Assembly (NCBI RefSeq): GCF_026013415.1
Contig: NZ_JAPDOK010000008.1
Coordinates: 118,094-182,093, forward strand
DNA: 64,000 nt
Direction: 5' to 3'
Source: Sphingomonas caeni
GTDB lineage: Bacteria > Pseudomonadota > Alphaproteobacteria > Sphingomonadales > Sphingomonadaceae
Position numbers and translations under genes: made by a program. This document shows, in pieces, positions 27,802 to 37,200 of the stretch (positions are counted from its first letter, which is position 1; each line of letters starts with the position of its first letter). Under the pieces are notes generated by a model. It was not told the DNA's origin and did not search any database. It worked only from the letters and a program-made list of their open reading frames with translations.

Positions 27802-29409
27802 TCAGGCGAACAGCCGCCCCAGCAGGCTCCGATCCCGCAAAATCTCGTGCGCCGCGTTATGTCCCGGCGCGCCGGTGACGCCGCCGCCGGGATGGGTGCC
27901 CGCGCCGCACATGTAGAGGCCCTTGATCGGGCCGCGGTAATCGCCGTGGCCGAGCACGGGGCGCGCGGCCCAGAGCTGGTCGAGCGACATATGGCCGTGC
28001 ATGATGTCGCCGCCGATCAGGCCGAACTTGCGTTCGAGATCGAGCGGGGAGTGGATCTGGACGCCGAGGATCGACTTGCGGAAATTGGGGGCGTGCTTGG
28101 TGACGGTGTCGATGATGACGTCGGCGGCCTTTTCCCTTTCGTCGTCCCATGAGCGGCCGTCGGGGAGCACTGGCGCGAATTGCTGGCAGAAGAGCGAGGC
28201 GATGTGCTGGCCTGGGGGGGCGAGGCTGTCGTCCACGCTGGTGGGCAGCTTCATCTCGACGATCGGTTCGTCGGACCAGCCCTTGGCCTTCGCGTCGGTG
28301 AACGCCTTGTCCATATAGTCGAGCGTGGGCGAGATGATGATGCCGGCGGTGTGGTGCTCGGCCTTTTCCTTGCCGGGGAGGACGCCGAAGTCGGGCAGTT
28401 CCGAGAGCGCGACGTTCATGCGGAAGGTGCCCGAGCCGGTCTTGTAACCGTCCATGCGGCGGGCAAAGGCCTCGGGCATGTCGGCGCGGTCGACGAGCTG
28501 GCGGTAGAGCAGGGCGGGGCCAGCGTTCGAGGCGACCACGTTTGCCGCGATCTCCTCGCCGCTTTCGAGTTTCACGCCTGTCACCTTGTTGCCATCGACG
28601 AGGACCTTGGCGACCGGCGCCTCTAGGCTGATCTCGACCCCCATGTCGGCGCAGGCCTCGGCCATATATTGGGTGATCGCGCCCATCCCGCCGACGCTGT
28701 GGCCCCACATGCCCTTCTTGCCGTTGATCTCGCCGAAGACGTGGTGGAGCAGGACGTATGCGCTGCCCGGCGTGTCGGGGCTGGCATAGTTGCCGACCAC
28801 CGCGTCGAAACCGAACGCGGCCTGGATGTACGGATTCTCGTACCAGTGATTGAGGAAATCACGGGCGGATTTGACGAACAGATCCATCGTGTCGCGCTGC
28901 GCCTCGAGGCTCATGCCCGCGAGCCGCTTGCCCTGCGACGCCGCCGCGAGAAGCGCGCGGATGCCGCCGCCGGCGTTTGGCGGGGTCTTGAGCGCCATGT
29001 CGCGCAGCACCTCGGCGACGCGTTCGAGGGCTTCCTCATATCTGGGGAAGGTTTGGGCGTCCTTCTGGCTGAAACGCGCGAACTCGGCCTGGGTGCGGCC
29101 CGTGCCGCCGCCGAGCTTCAGATAACCGCCCTCGTGCGGGAAGAAGTTGCTGATCGTCCGCTCGATGATCCGCCAGCCGCGCTCGTGGAGCCGCATGTCG
29201 CGGATCACCTTTGGCCGGAGCAGGCTGACCGTGTAGCTCGCGGTCGAATTGCGGAAGCCGGGGTGGAACTCCTCGGTCACCGCGGCGCCGCCGACGATAT
29301 GGCGCCGCTCGAGCACGCGGACCTTGAGGCCCGCCCTGGCGAGATAGAAGGCGCAGACCAGGCCGTTATGCCCGCCGCCGATGATGAGTGCGTCGTATTT
29401 CTGGGTCAT
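27802..29409 (-). CDS. FAD-dependent oxidoreductase, PYROXD2/phytoene-desaturase-like
   Basis: 535 residues from ATG 29409. The dinucleotide-binding fold is at the N-terminus: YDALIIGGGHNGLVCAFYLARAGLKV, then ERRHIVGGAA. The C-terminal FAD motif reads GLYMCGAGTHPGGGVTGAPGHNAA. Over its length it follows the PYROXD2 branch of the CrtI-like amine-oxidase superfamily and not true carotenoid desaturases; no carotenoid genes adjoin. The gene lies downstream of the Rieske oxygenase gene in the same direction, with a repeat in the 130-base gap, and probably acts in the same degradation step. Substrate unknown. Confidence 0.9.
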   Translation of the reverse strand: MTQKYDALIIGGGHNGLVCAFYLARAGLKVRVLERRHIVGGAAVTEEFHPGFRNSTASYTVSLLRPKVIRDMRLHERGWRIIERTISNFFPHEGGYLKLGGGTGRTQAEFARFSQKDAQTFPRYEEALERVAEVLRDMALKTPPNAGGGIRALLAAASQGKRLAGMSLEAQRDTMDLFVKSARDFLNHWYENPYIQAAFGFDAVVGNYASPDTPGSAYVLLHHVFGEINGKKGMWGHSVGGMGAITQYMAEACADMGVEISLEAPVAKVLVDGNKVTGVKLESGEEIAANVVASNAGPALLYRQLVDRADMPEAFARRMDGYKTGSGTFRMNVALSELPDFGVLPGKEKAEHHTAGIIISPTLDYMDKAFTDAKAKGWSDEPIVEMKLPTSVDDSLAPPGQHIASLFCQQFAPVLPDGRSWDDEREKAADVIIDTVTKHAPNFRKSILGVQIHSPLDLERKFGLIGGDIMHGHMSLDQLWAARPVLGHGDYRGPIKGLYMCGAGTHPGGGVTGAPGHNAAHEILRDRSLLGRLFA

Positions 29410-29423
29410 TCTGCTTCCTAAAG

Positions 29424-29536
29424 CCCTCTCCCTTTGGGAGAGGGTTGGGTGAGGGTGACTTGATACCGCCCTCGCCATTCACCCTCACCTTCCCACCGCT
29501 TCGCGGCGGGCCCCTTCCTCTCCCAAAGGGAGAGGA
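29424..29536. repeat. Palindromic repeat (CCCTCTCC-TTT-GGGAGAGG family)
   Basis: Outer arms CCCTCTCCCTTTGGGAGAGG and CCTCTCCCAAAGGGAGAGG, each itself a small hairpin, enclose TGAGGGTGA / TCACCCTCA and a CGCTTCGCGG stem. It fills the gap between the Rieske gene stop and the oxidoreductase start and could make expression of the two genes unequal. Related to 54132-54280. Confidence 0.75.
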
Positions 29537-29539
29537 GTC

Positions 29540-30712
29540 TTAGGTACTTCGCGGCCTTCTCGACCACCCCGGCGCCGGCGGCGTATGCAGCCGCGCCTCG
29601 GGGATCAGCCCCCTGATCTTCCGCGCGAAACTCCGCAGGCAGACTTCGCCGTCGCCGATCGGGCCGACGGTGTAGCTCTGGCTTGCCATGCCCTGCTGGA
29701 CGCGGGTGATCAGCCAGGTGTCCTCGGCATTGACCATGCGGTTGATCCGCCAATTGGCGTAGCGGACCAGCTTCATCTCGCGGCGGTCATCGGGGAGCGC
29801 GAAGGCCATTTCGCGCAGCACGCATTCGGTTGGGCCGGTGGGCAGCCACTGCATGAAGTCGATCTGGTCCGAATAGATGTCGAACGCCTGGTTGGGCCAG
29901 AGCTTGTAGTAGAGCCAGAGCTTCTGGCTTTCATCGGGCAAATGCGGCGCGTGGGGGAGGTGCTTCTGGTAGAAGGCCTCCCAGGGGTGTTTCGAGGTGC
30001 GCTGGATCACGCCCGACATCTTGTCGACCCAGGACTGGGCCTCGATCGCATAGCTGCGGCCGAACAGGCGCGTCAGGCCGGGATGCGCGACGGGGATGTG
30101 GAGGCCGTCCGAATAATTGTCGCCGACATTCTTCCAGTTGACCGGGCGGTCGCGCAGGCGGACCGGGCTGATCGTGCGCATTTCCTCGAAACGATAGGGT
30201 GCAATCTCATGGGCGTAGGGCGCCATCATCTCGGCGACCGATGGCCCGCCTTCGTCCTTGAGGCGCACGAAGACGAAGCCGCGCCACAACTCGACACCGA
30301 CGGGCGCGAGGCCGTGCCTGCCGGGGTCGAGTCCGGTATAGTCGGCGCGCGAGGGGATGCCGGTCAAGCGGCCGTCGGTTTCGTAGGTCCAGGCGTGATA
30401 GGGACAGACCAGCTTCTTCGCGCAGCCCATGGGTCCCTCGACCAGCCGCATCGCGCGGTGGCGGCAGACATTGGTAAAGGCCTTTATCCCGCCATCGGCC
30501 TGGCGGATCGCGATCACGCTTTCGCCGATATAGTCGAGCGTGTGATAGTCGCCGGGGCTGGCGATATCGCTTTCGTGGCAGACGATCTGCCAGGAGGGGC
30601 GGAAGACGCGCTCGATCTCGACCGATTGGAACTCGGGATCGGTGTAGATCCAGCCCGGCAGGCTGAGATTGTCGTCGGGATCCGCTCCCGCATCGGCAAA
30701 GCTGTGCGCCAT
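29540..30712 (-). CDS. Rieske-type ring-hydroxylating oxygenase, alpha subunit
   Basis: 390 residues from ATG 30712 after AGGGG; a GTG one codon earlier is also possible. The Rieske cluster motif CxHx17CxxH is complete (CRHRAM ... CPYHAW). The mononuclear iron site shows the bridging aspartate and the two histidines in DNYSDGLHIPVAHPGL and the third ligand region in EDTWLITRVQQGM. Such oxygenases hydroxylate aromatic rings or demethylate quaternary amines; no ferredoxin or reductase gene is adjacent. It is divergent from a TetR gene with a palindromic site between them, which suggests substrate-induced control. Confidence 0.93.
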   Translation of the reverse strand: MAHSFADAGADPDDNLSLPGWIYTDPEFQSVEIERVFRPSWQIVCHESDIASPGDYHTLDYIGESVIAIRQADGGIKAFTNVCRHRAMRLVEGPMGCAKKLVCPYHAWTYETDGRLTGIPSRADYTGLDPGRHGLAPVGVELWRGFVFVRLKDEGGPSVAEMMAPYAHEIAPYRFEEMRTISPVRLRDRPVNWKNVGDNYSDGLHIPVAHPGLTRLFGRSYAIEAQSWVDKMSGVIQRTSKHPWEAFYQKHLPHAPHLPDESQKLWLYYKLWPNQAFDIYSDQIDFMQWLPTGPTECVLREMAFALPDDRREMKLVRYANWRINRMVNAEDTWLITRVQQGMASQSYTVGPIGDGEVCLRSFARKIRGLIPEARLHTPPAPGWSRRPRST

Positions 30713-30726
30713 CACTGAGCCCCTGT

Positions 30727-30746
30727 TGTTGTACGAATGTATAACA
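30727..30746. promoter_or_regulatory. Candidate TetR operator (imperfect 20-bp palindrome)
   Basis: TGTTGTACGAATGTATAACA has 8-base half-sites that match at 7 positions around GAAT. It lies 15 bases from the Rieske start and 44 from the TetR start, in AT-richer DNA, exactly where a divergent repressor would bind to control both genes. Identified by symmetry and place only. Confidence 0.65.
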
Positions 30747-30789
30747 GAACTCGCCTTCCCCGCGCAACCTTCCGTGTTAGGGTAGCGCC

Positions 30790-31422
30790 ATGTCCCGCAG
30801 CTTTACCCGCGCCGAACCCGATGCGCGCCGCCAGAGCCTGATCGAGGCGGCGGGACGGGTGCTGGCCGAGCGCGGCGCGGCGGGGGCGTCGGTCAGGGTG
30901 ATCTGCGCCGAGGCGGGGGTCTCGCCGGGGCTGCTGCGGCATTATTTCGACGGGATCGACGCGCTGATCGCCGAGACCTATGCCTGGACCGGCGGGCAGG
31001 TGAGCGAGGCGCTGGCCCGTGCGGCGGCGGAGGCGGGGAGCGATCCCCGCGCTCGGTTGCTGGCCTATGTCACCGCCAGCTTCCGCGCGCCGATCGCCGA
31101 TCCGCAACTGCTCGCGACCTGGATTGCCTTTTGGAGCCTGGTCAAGGCCAACCCCGACATGGAGCGGCTTCACGGCGAAATCTATGCCGGCTATCGCGGC
31201 GAGGTCGAGGCGCTGCTCGCCGAATGCGGGCTGGCGGCGGGCGAAGTAAGGCTCGCGGCGGTGGGGATCACCGCGCTGGTGGACGGGCTGTGGCTCGAAT
31301 TGTGCCTCGCCCCCGCGACCTTCACCCCCGAGGAGGCGAGCGGGATCGCGGGGCGGTGGATTGGAACGCTTCTCAATCCTCCCCCGGAGGGGGAGGGGGA
31401 CCGCGAAGCGGTGGAGGGGTAA
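30790..31422 (+). CDS. TetR-family transcriptional regulator (BetI-like)
   Basis: 210 residues. The N-terminal helix-turn-helix reads RQSLIEAAGRVLAERGAAGAS then VRVICAEAGVSPGLLRHYF, close to BetI-type regulators. The C-terminal ligand/dimer domain includes LATWIAFWSLVKANPDM and ALVDGLWLELCLAP. It probably represses the divergent Rieske/oxidoreductase genes and itself through the palindrome at 30727. Oddly, the last 14 or so residues (from about residue 197, PPPEGEGDREAVEG) are encoded by the palindromic repeat at 31375, so the element has replaced or extended the native C-terminus. Confidence 0.93.
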   Translation: MSRSFTRAEPDARRQSLIEAAGRVLAERGAAGASVRVICAEAGVSPGLLRHYFDGIDALIAETYAWTGGQVSEALARAAAEAGSDPRARLLAYVTASFRAPIADPQLLATWIAFWSLVKANPDMERLHGEIYAGYRGEVEALLAECGLAAGEVRLAAVGITALVDGLWLELCLAPATFTPEEASGIAGRWIGTLLNPPPEGEGDREAVEG

Positions 31423-31502
31423 TCTCCACAGGCGACATCATCGCGTGTGGAGACTACCCCTCCGTCGGCCTTCTTCTGCCACCTCCCCCTCCGGGGGAGG
31501 AT
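31375..31502. repeat. Palindromic repeat (CCTCCCCC family) overlapping the TetR 3' end
   Basis: Begins AATCCTCCCCCGGAGGGGGA, contains GGGGACCGCGAAGCGGTGGA, and ends CCTCCCCCTCCGGGGGAGGAT. It starts inside the TetR gene, supplies its stop codon, and runs to just before the stop of the convergent M20 peptidase gene. It is an inverted relative of 27675-27799. Confidence 0.8.
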
Positions 31503-31508
31503 ATGTCT

Positions 31509-32906
31509 CTACTTCGCCAGCGCCATCAGCACCGTGCGGTAATAGACGATCGACGGGGCGATCTCGCTCAAGGGCGTGCGTTCGTTGAGGCCGTGGGCGA
31601 AGGCGTCCGAACTCTTCATGAACAGCGGGCTGATGCCGTAGCTCGGCACGCCGCGTGCGCGGAAATGCATCGAATCGCTCGCGCCCGATGCCATGGTGGG
31701 GACGATCGGGATGCCGGGGAAGCGCGCATGGATCGCGTCGGCGACGAGCTTCATCAGGTCCGGTCGGAGCGGCGAGGCGGGGCTGGCGAGCGAGCCGCTT
31801 TCGACCTCGCGGATCTTCATCGCGGGATCGCCGACGACCTCGGTGAGCGTCTTCTGGACCTCGGCGACCGGCGTGCCGGGGAAGATGCGGCAATTGATAT
31901 TGGCCTTGGCGGTCTGCGGCAGCGCGTTGGGGGCGTGGCCCGCGGTGACCATCGTCGCGACGCAGGTCGTGCCGATCTGGCCGACATAGCCGGGTACGCC
32001 GCGCAGGAAGTCGATCGCGCCCGCATCGGTCGGGTCCTTGACGAAGCGACGCAGCGCGTCGGCGACATGCGGCTCTTCGCCTTCGGCAGCGGCGGCGAGG
32101 CTCTGGCGGGTGATCTCGTTGATCTGGGCAGGGAATTTATACGCGCCGATCCGGTCGAGCGCATGGGAGAGCGCATAGATCGGGTTGCCCTTGTGCGGGG
32201 CCGAGCTGTGGCCGCCGGGATCGGTGAAGCTCAGCTCGAAATCGGCATAGGTCTTTTCGGCGCCGTCGACGCCGAAGCCGATCGGCTTGCCCTCCTCGCT
32301 CATCGCGCCGCCGCCGCCATCGACGTTCAGCAGCAGCTCGGCATCGTGATAGTGCTCCGCCAGCGCGGCGGTGGTCTTCATGAAGGTCTCCTCGTCGCCC
32401 GAGAGCAGGAGGAAGATGTCACGCCGCGGCTTGAAACCCTCGCGGCGCAGCTGGATCAAAGTCGCGACCATCGTCGACAGGTCGTACTTCATGTCGCTGG
32501 CGCCGCGGCCCCAGATATAGCCCTTCTCGATCACCGGGGTGAAGGGATCGCGCTCCCATTCGGCGGGCTTGGCCTCGACCACGTCCATATGGCCCGAGAC
32601 ATAGATGGGCTTGAGGTTGCCCTTTCCGGTGCCGCGATAGCGCGCGACCAGATAGGCGGTATCGCCGAGCACGGTGACGGTCACGTCCTCCGCCGGGAAG
32701 CCGCCCGCGATCAGCTGGTCGCGCAGGTAATTGGCATATTGCGGGGTCTGGTTGCCGGGGCCGGAGACGGTGCGGAAGGCGATGCCGCGCTTGAGCAGAT
32801 CGAGCGCCTGCTCTTCGGCCTGGGGGTATTTCTGCGCGATCGCGGTGCCGGGAAGCGTGGCTGCCAGCGCCAGCGCGAATAGACCTGCGATTGCCCGCCC
32901 CGCCAT
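31509..32906 (-). CDS. Secreted M20/M28-type dipeptidase (carboxypeptidase)
   Basis: 465 residues with signal peptide (LFALALAATLPGTAIAQ). Zinc-site motifs: VSGHMDVVEA, GRGASDMKYDL and LLSGDEETFM; dimerisation-domain histidine in DPGGHSSAPHKGNP; and late GASDSMHFRARGVPSYG. M20 enzymes of this type hydrolyse di- and tripeptides or N-acyl amino acids in the periplasm. It is not close to the M20 protein at 3243-4541. The divergent amidohydrolase, also secreted and peptide/amide-directed, starts 56 bases away, so the two may act together in peptide use. Confidence 0.93.
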   Translation of the reverse strand: MAGRAIAGLFALALAATLPGTAIAQKYPQAEEQALDLLKRGIAFRTVSGPGNQTPQYANYLRDQLIAGGFPAEDVTVTVLGDTAYLVARYRGTGKGNLKPIYVSGHMDVVEAKPAEWERDPFTPVIEKGYIWGRGASDMKYDLSTMVATLIQLRREGFKPRRDIFLLLSGDEETFMKTTAALAEHYHDAELLLNVDGGGGAMSEEGKPIGFGVDGAEKTYADFELSFTDPGGHSSAPHKGNPIYALSHALDRIGAYKFPAQINEITRQSLAAAAEGEEPHVADALRRFVKDPTDAGAIDFLRGVPGYVGQIGTTCVATMVTAGHAPNALPQTAKANINCRIFPGTPVAEVQKTLTEVVGDPAMKIREVESGSLASPASPLRPDLMKLVADAIHARFPGIPIVPTMASGASDSMHFRARGVPSYGISPLFMKSSDAFAHGLNERTPLSEIAPSIVYYRTVLMALAK

Positions 32907-32962
32907 GCCTTGTCTCCTTGTTGAACGGGCGTAAAGCTAGGCCAGGCAGAGGGGGAATGGCA

Positions 32963-34252
32963 ATGAATGTCTTTGGGCGCCCTATGTTTCGCTGGATCGC
33001 GCTTTGTGTCTGTCTGGTGGTGGCGCTGCCTGCCTCGGCGCAGGTGAGTTACGTCCGCGCGGGGCGGCTGATCGATGTGCTTGCGGGGCGCGTGCTGACC
33101 GACCAGCTGATCCGGATCGAGGGCGAGCGGATCGTATCGGTCGCGCCATGGAAGAGCGCGCCCCGGGACGGGCCGGTGACCGACTGGTCGGGCTATACGG
33201 TGATGCCCGGCCTGATCGACATGCACACCCATCTGGCCGATTTCGCCGACAGCAATCCGGGATCGATCCTCCAGCATTCCCCGGCCGAGGCGGCGATGAT
33301 GGGGGCGCAGAACGCCAAGGTGACGCTGATGGGCGGCTTCACCACGGTCCATGACGTCGGCTGCTATCGCGGGCTGACCGATGTGGCGCTGCGCGACGCG
33401 ATCAATGCGGGATGGATTCCGGGGCCGCGGATGAACGTGGTCGGGGCCTATATCACCGTTCCCGGCGGCGGGGGCGACATCACCGGCTTCGCGCCCGACG
33501 TCGCGATCCCGTTCGACATGCGGCTGGGCGTGGTGCGCAACCCGCAAGAGGCGCGTGAGAAGGTGCGCTACTTGTTCCAGCACCATGTCGACACGATCAA
33601 GCTGATCGCGAGCGGAGCCGTGCTGGCGGTGGGATCGGAGCCCGGGCGGCTCGAACTGAGCGAGGAGGAGATGCGCGCGGCGGTGGCCGAGGCGCGCGAG
33701 AATGGCAGCTACGCGACCGCGCATGCGCATGGCGCCGGGGCGATCAAGGCGGCGATCCGATCGGGCGTGCGCTCGATCGAGCATGCCTCGCTGATCGACG
33801 CCGAGGGGATCGCGATGGCCAGGGCGCAGGGCGTGTGGCTGGTGATGGATATCTACAACGGCGATTATATCGATACCGAGGGGCGCCGGCTGGGCTGGCC
33901 GGCCGAATATCTGCGCAAGAATCTGGAGACGACGGAGGCGCAGCGCATGGGCTTCGCGGCGGCGGTGAAGGCGGGGGCGATGATCGCCTATGGCACCGAT
34001 GCGGGCGTCTATCCGCATGGACGGAACGCGCTGCAATTCGCCTATATGGTCCGCTACGGCATGACGCCGATGCAGGCGATCCAGGCCGCCACCAGCGTGG
34101 CCGCGCAGCTGCTGCGCTGGGATCGGGATGTCGGCGCGGTGGCGCCGGGGCGGTTTGCCGATCTGGTCGCGGTGAAGGGCGATCCGCTGGAGGACGTTCG
34201 CCTGCTCGAGCATGTGAGCGGGGTGATGAAGGGAGGGGTGGTCGTCCGCTAG
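32963..34252 (+). CDS. Secreted metal-dependent amidohydrolase (imidazolonepropionase-like)
   Basis: 429 residues. Start 32963 is favoured because GAGGGGG ends 7 bases before it; ATGs at 32957 and 32984 are alternatives. Signal peptide LCVCLVVALPASAQ. Metal-site motifs of the amidohydrolase superfamily: MPGLIDMHTHLADF, the lysine in DTIKLIASG, HAHGAGAIKAAIRSGVRSIEHAS, and YGTDAGVYPHGRN with the catalytic aspartate. Related secreted enzymes cleave proline-containing or N-acyl dipeptides. Divergent from the M20 peptidase. Confidence 0.92.
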   Translation: MNVFGRPMFRWIALCVCLVVALPASAQVSYVRAGRLIDVLAGRVLTDQLIRIEGERIVSVAPWKSAPRDGPVTDWSGYTVMPGLIDMHTHLADFADSNPGSILQHSPAEAAMMGAQNAKVTLMGGFTTVHDVGCYRGLTDVALRDAINAGWIPGPRMNVVGAYITVPGGGGDITGFAPDVAIPFDMRLGVVRNPQEAREKVRYLFQHHVDTIKLIASGAVLAVGSEPGRLELSEEEMRAAVAEARENGSYATAHAHGAGAIKAAIRSGVRSIEHASLIDAEGIAMARAQGVWLVMDIYNGDYIDTEGRRLGWPAEYLRKNLETTEAQRMGFAAAVKAGAMIAYGTDAGVYPHGRNALQFAYMVRYGMTPMQAIQAATSVAAQLLRWDRDVGAVAPGRFADLVAVKGDPLEDVRLLEHVSGVMKGGVVVR

Positions 34253-34298
34253 CCGAGCGTCGTTGCCGCGGCGCCACCCCTCCCTTCGCTCCCGCTTG

Positions 34299-37200
34299 CT
34301 ACCTGCCGAGCGAGAGCGTCACATGGACGCCGCTATTCTCGTAACTCCCGCCGCCGATGCCGTCGTGGAAGCCCGACACGCCGATGCGGAAGCGGCCGAT
34401 CAGGACGATGTCCGCGCCGCCTTCGATCCGCATCCGGAAGTCGCTGCCCAGCACATTGGCCGGGTCGAGCCCGAAGGTGTAGATGCCTTCGCCCTCGGCA
34501 AAGGGCCGGAGCGTCCAATCTCCGCCGAGATCGAAGAGATGATAGACGTGCGGGCGGAAGCTGATGTCGCCCTGTCCCACGCGCTGGCCCGGAATGCTGA
34601 CCCCGAACGTGTCTACATAGCCCTTCTGTCGCTCGTCCAGATATCGAACCGTCACTTCCGGTCGGATTCCGGTATTCGTGCCGAGATCGAAGTCGCCGAT
34701 CAGCGAGCCGCTGTACAAGGCGCGGTGGGTGCCGAAGCCGTCGACGAAGGTGCCGAGCGGCGAGACCTGATTGTCGGAGGTCCCCCATGCGGCACGGAGA
34801 TCGGCATAGAGCCGCGGCGCCAGCCGGACAGTGGCATAGGGACCCGCCATCCAGCCCTTTCCGTCGGCCGTGCCCGGCGTCCATCCGCCGCGATGCGAGA
34901 AGCGGTCGAACTGGACCAGCCCGCCGATCAGCAGGCCGTCGCCCACGCGGTAATCCGCACCGACATAGACGATGCTGAACCGCCCCTGGTGACCCGCATA
35001 GCCGAGCGTCGATAGATAGCCCTCGGCCCAGATGTCGAACGCCGAGCCGCCCGCGCCCGGCCTCAGCGCCGAGCTGGCCATCCCGAGGCTCGCCGAAGCG
35101 CGCATCCCCGAATTGCCCAGCGTGAGCTGGAACGGCAGATGGCCCGATCCCGGGATCGGCACGCCATAGGCCGAAGCGGATCCCGCGCCCGGCGCCATCC
35201 CGTTCAGCCGGTCCAGCCGGCGCTGCAGGTCCGGCTGGCTGGCGAGGATCGCGGCGTTGCGCGCGGTGAGGAAGTTGCGGATCGCCAGGGTCGCCGCGGT
35301 GCGGGTATCGGCGCTGGTGAAGGTGCACACCAGATTTTCGTTGGGCGATAGCGTGATCGCGACGCTCCGGTTGGCCAGATTGACCACCGAATCGCTGTCG
35401 TTGCAGCTGATCGAGGTCAGCGCATAGCCGGCCGGACGCGTATCCGCGGCGGCAAGCGTGTGCTGGCCCGCAAAGACCTGGGTGGCGGCGCGCTGCCCCG
35501 TGCCGTTCGTGGTTATGATCGTGCCGGCGAGCGGCGTGACGTCGGAGGTGAAGCTGAAGCTCGAATCCGCGCCGACGACACGCTGGATGATCGTGATCGT
35601 GCCGACCGCCCGAACCGCGATCGTCACCGTATCGGGCTGCGAATTCACCGTCCCGTCGTTGACGACGAGCTGGAACACCAGATTCTGCGTGCCCGTGACA
35701 TTGGGCGCGACGAAGCTGGGATTGGCGGCGGCGGCGTTGGAGAGGGTGACCGGGGGCCCCGAAATCTGGGTCCATTGATAGGTCAGCGGATTATTGTCCG
35801 GATCGCTCGATCCGCTGCCGTTGAGCGTGACGGTCTGGCCGCTGTTGATCGGCCCCTGGTCGGCGCCGGCATTGGCGACCGGCGCGGCGTTGGGATTGAC
35901 CGAGATGGTCACGCTGTCGGGCGCCGAGCTGGCGATGCCGTCGCTGACGACCAGATCGAAGGTGATCGTCTGGGCGAGCGCGCCGCCGATCGGCGTGGTG
36001 AAGGTCGGATTGGCGACGGTTGAGCTCGAAAGCGTCACGGGCGGCCCGCCGGTCTGGACCCATTGATAGGTCAGCGTGTCGCCGTCGCCATCGGCCGAGC
36101 CGGCACCGTTGAGCGTCACCTGCGATCCGCCATTGACGGTCACGTCGAGTCCCGCATTGGCGACCGGCGTGACGTTCGCGGGGATGGTGACGTCGATCGA
36201 GTCGGGTGCGGAGGTTGAGGTGCCGTCATTGGCGGTCAGGACGAAAGTCAGCACCTGCGCCGATCCGGTCCGCGCCGGGGCGGTGAAGCTCGGCGTGAGC
36301 GTGGTGGCGCCGGTCAGCGTCACGGTGGGGCCGCCCAGCTGGGTCCATTGATAGGTCAGCGGATCGCTCTCGGGGTCGGTCGCGGTGCCGGCCAGGGTAA
36401 CCTGCGAGCCGCCGGGGACGGTGACATCGGGGCCCGCCGAAACCATGGGGGCGCCATTGACCGGGATGGTCACGGTTGTGCTCGCCGTGTTGCTGCCGAT
36501 GCCGTCGCTGACGGTGAGACTGAAGGTGAGCGTCTGTGCGGCAAGCGTCGAGGGCGGCGCGGTGAAGCTGGCGGTCGCCGAGTTCGCGCCGGTGATCGTC
36601 ACGGGCGGACCGCCGGTCTGCACCCAGCTATAGGTCAGCGTATCGCCGTCGCCATCGGTCGAGCCGCTGCCGTTGAGCGTGCCCGGCGTGCCTCCGCCCA
36701 CGGTCTGGGGCGGACCGGCATTGGCCGTGGGGCCGACATTGGCGGGGACGGTGATGTCGACCGTGTCGGGCTGGCCCGTGGTGTTGCCGTCATTGCCGGT
36801 CAGCGCGAAGGTGAGCACCTGTGACGAGGCCGTCTTGGCGGGCGCGGTGAAGGTCGGGTTGAGCGTCGTCGCTCCAGTGAGCGTTACCGGTGTTCCCGAA
36901 TTCTGCGACCAGGCAAAGCTTATCGGATCGTTTTCAAGATCGGTTCCCGAGCCCGAGAGGGTGACGAGGCTCCCCGCGGTCACGGTCGCGTCGGGGCCGG
37001 CATTGACGACCGGCGGCGCGTTGGTCGGGATGGTGACGGTGACGTCGGACGGGAAGGAGGTTGCCAGCCCGTCGCTGACGAACAGCCGGAAGGTCATCGT
37101 CTGCGCCACGTTGGAGGCGGCGGGGACGGTGAAGCTCGGGGTCGCGGTGGTCGCGCCGGTCAGGGTCGCCGTCGGGCCCGACACCTGCGTCCAGCTATAG

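Noticed and set aside
27802..29409. Carotenoid desaturase (CrtI)
   Set aside because: Shares the superfamily fold, but sequence pattern and neighbours (Rieske oxygenase, TetR) fit the PYROXD2 branch; no carotenoid genes nearby.
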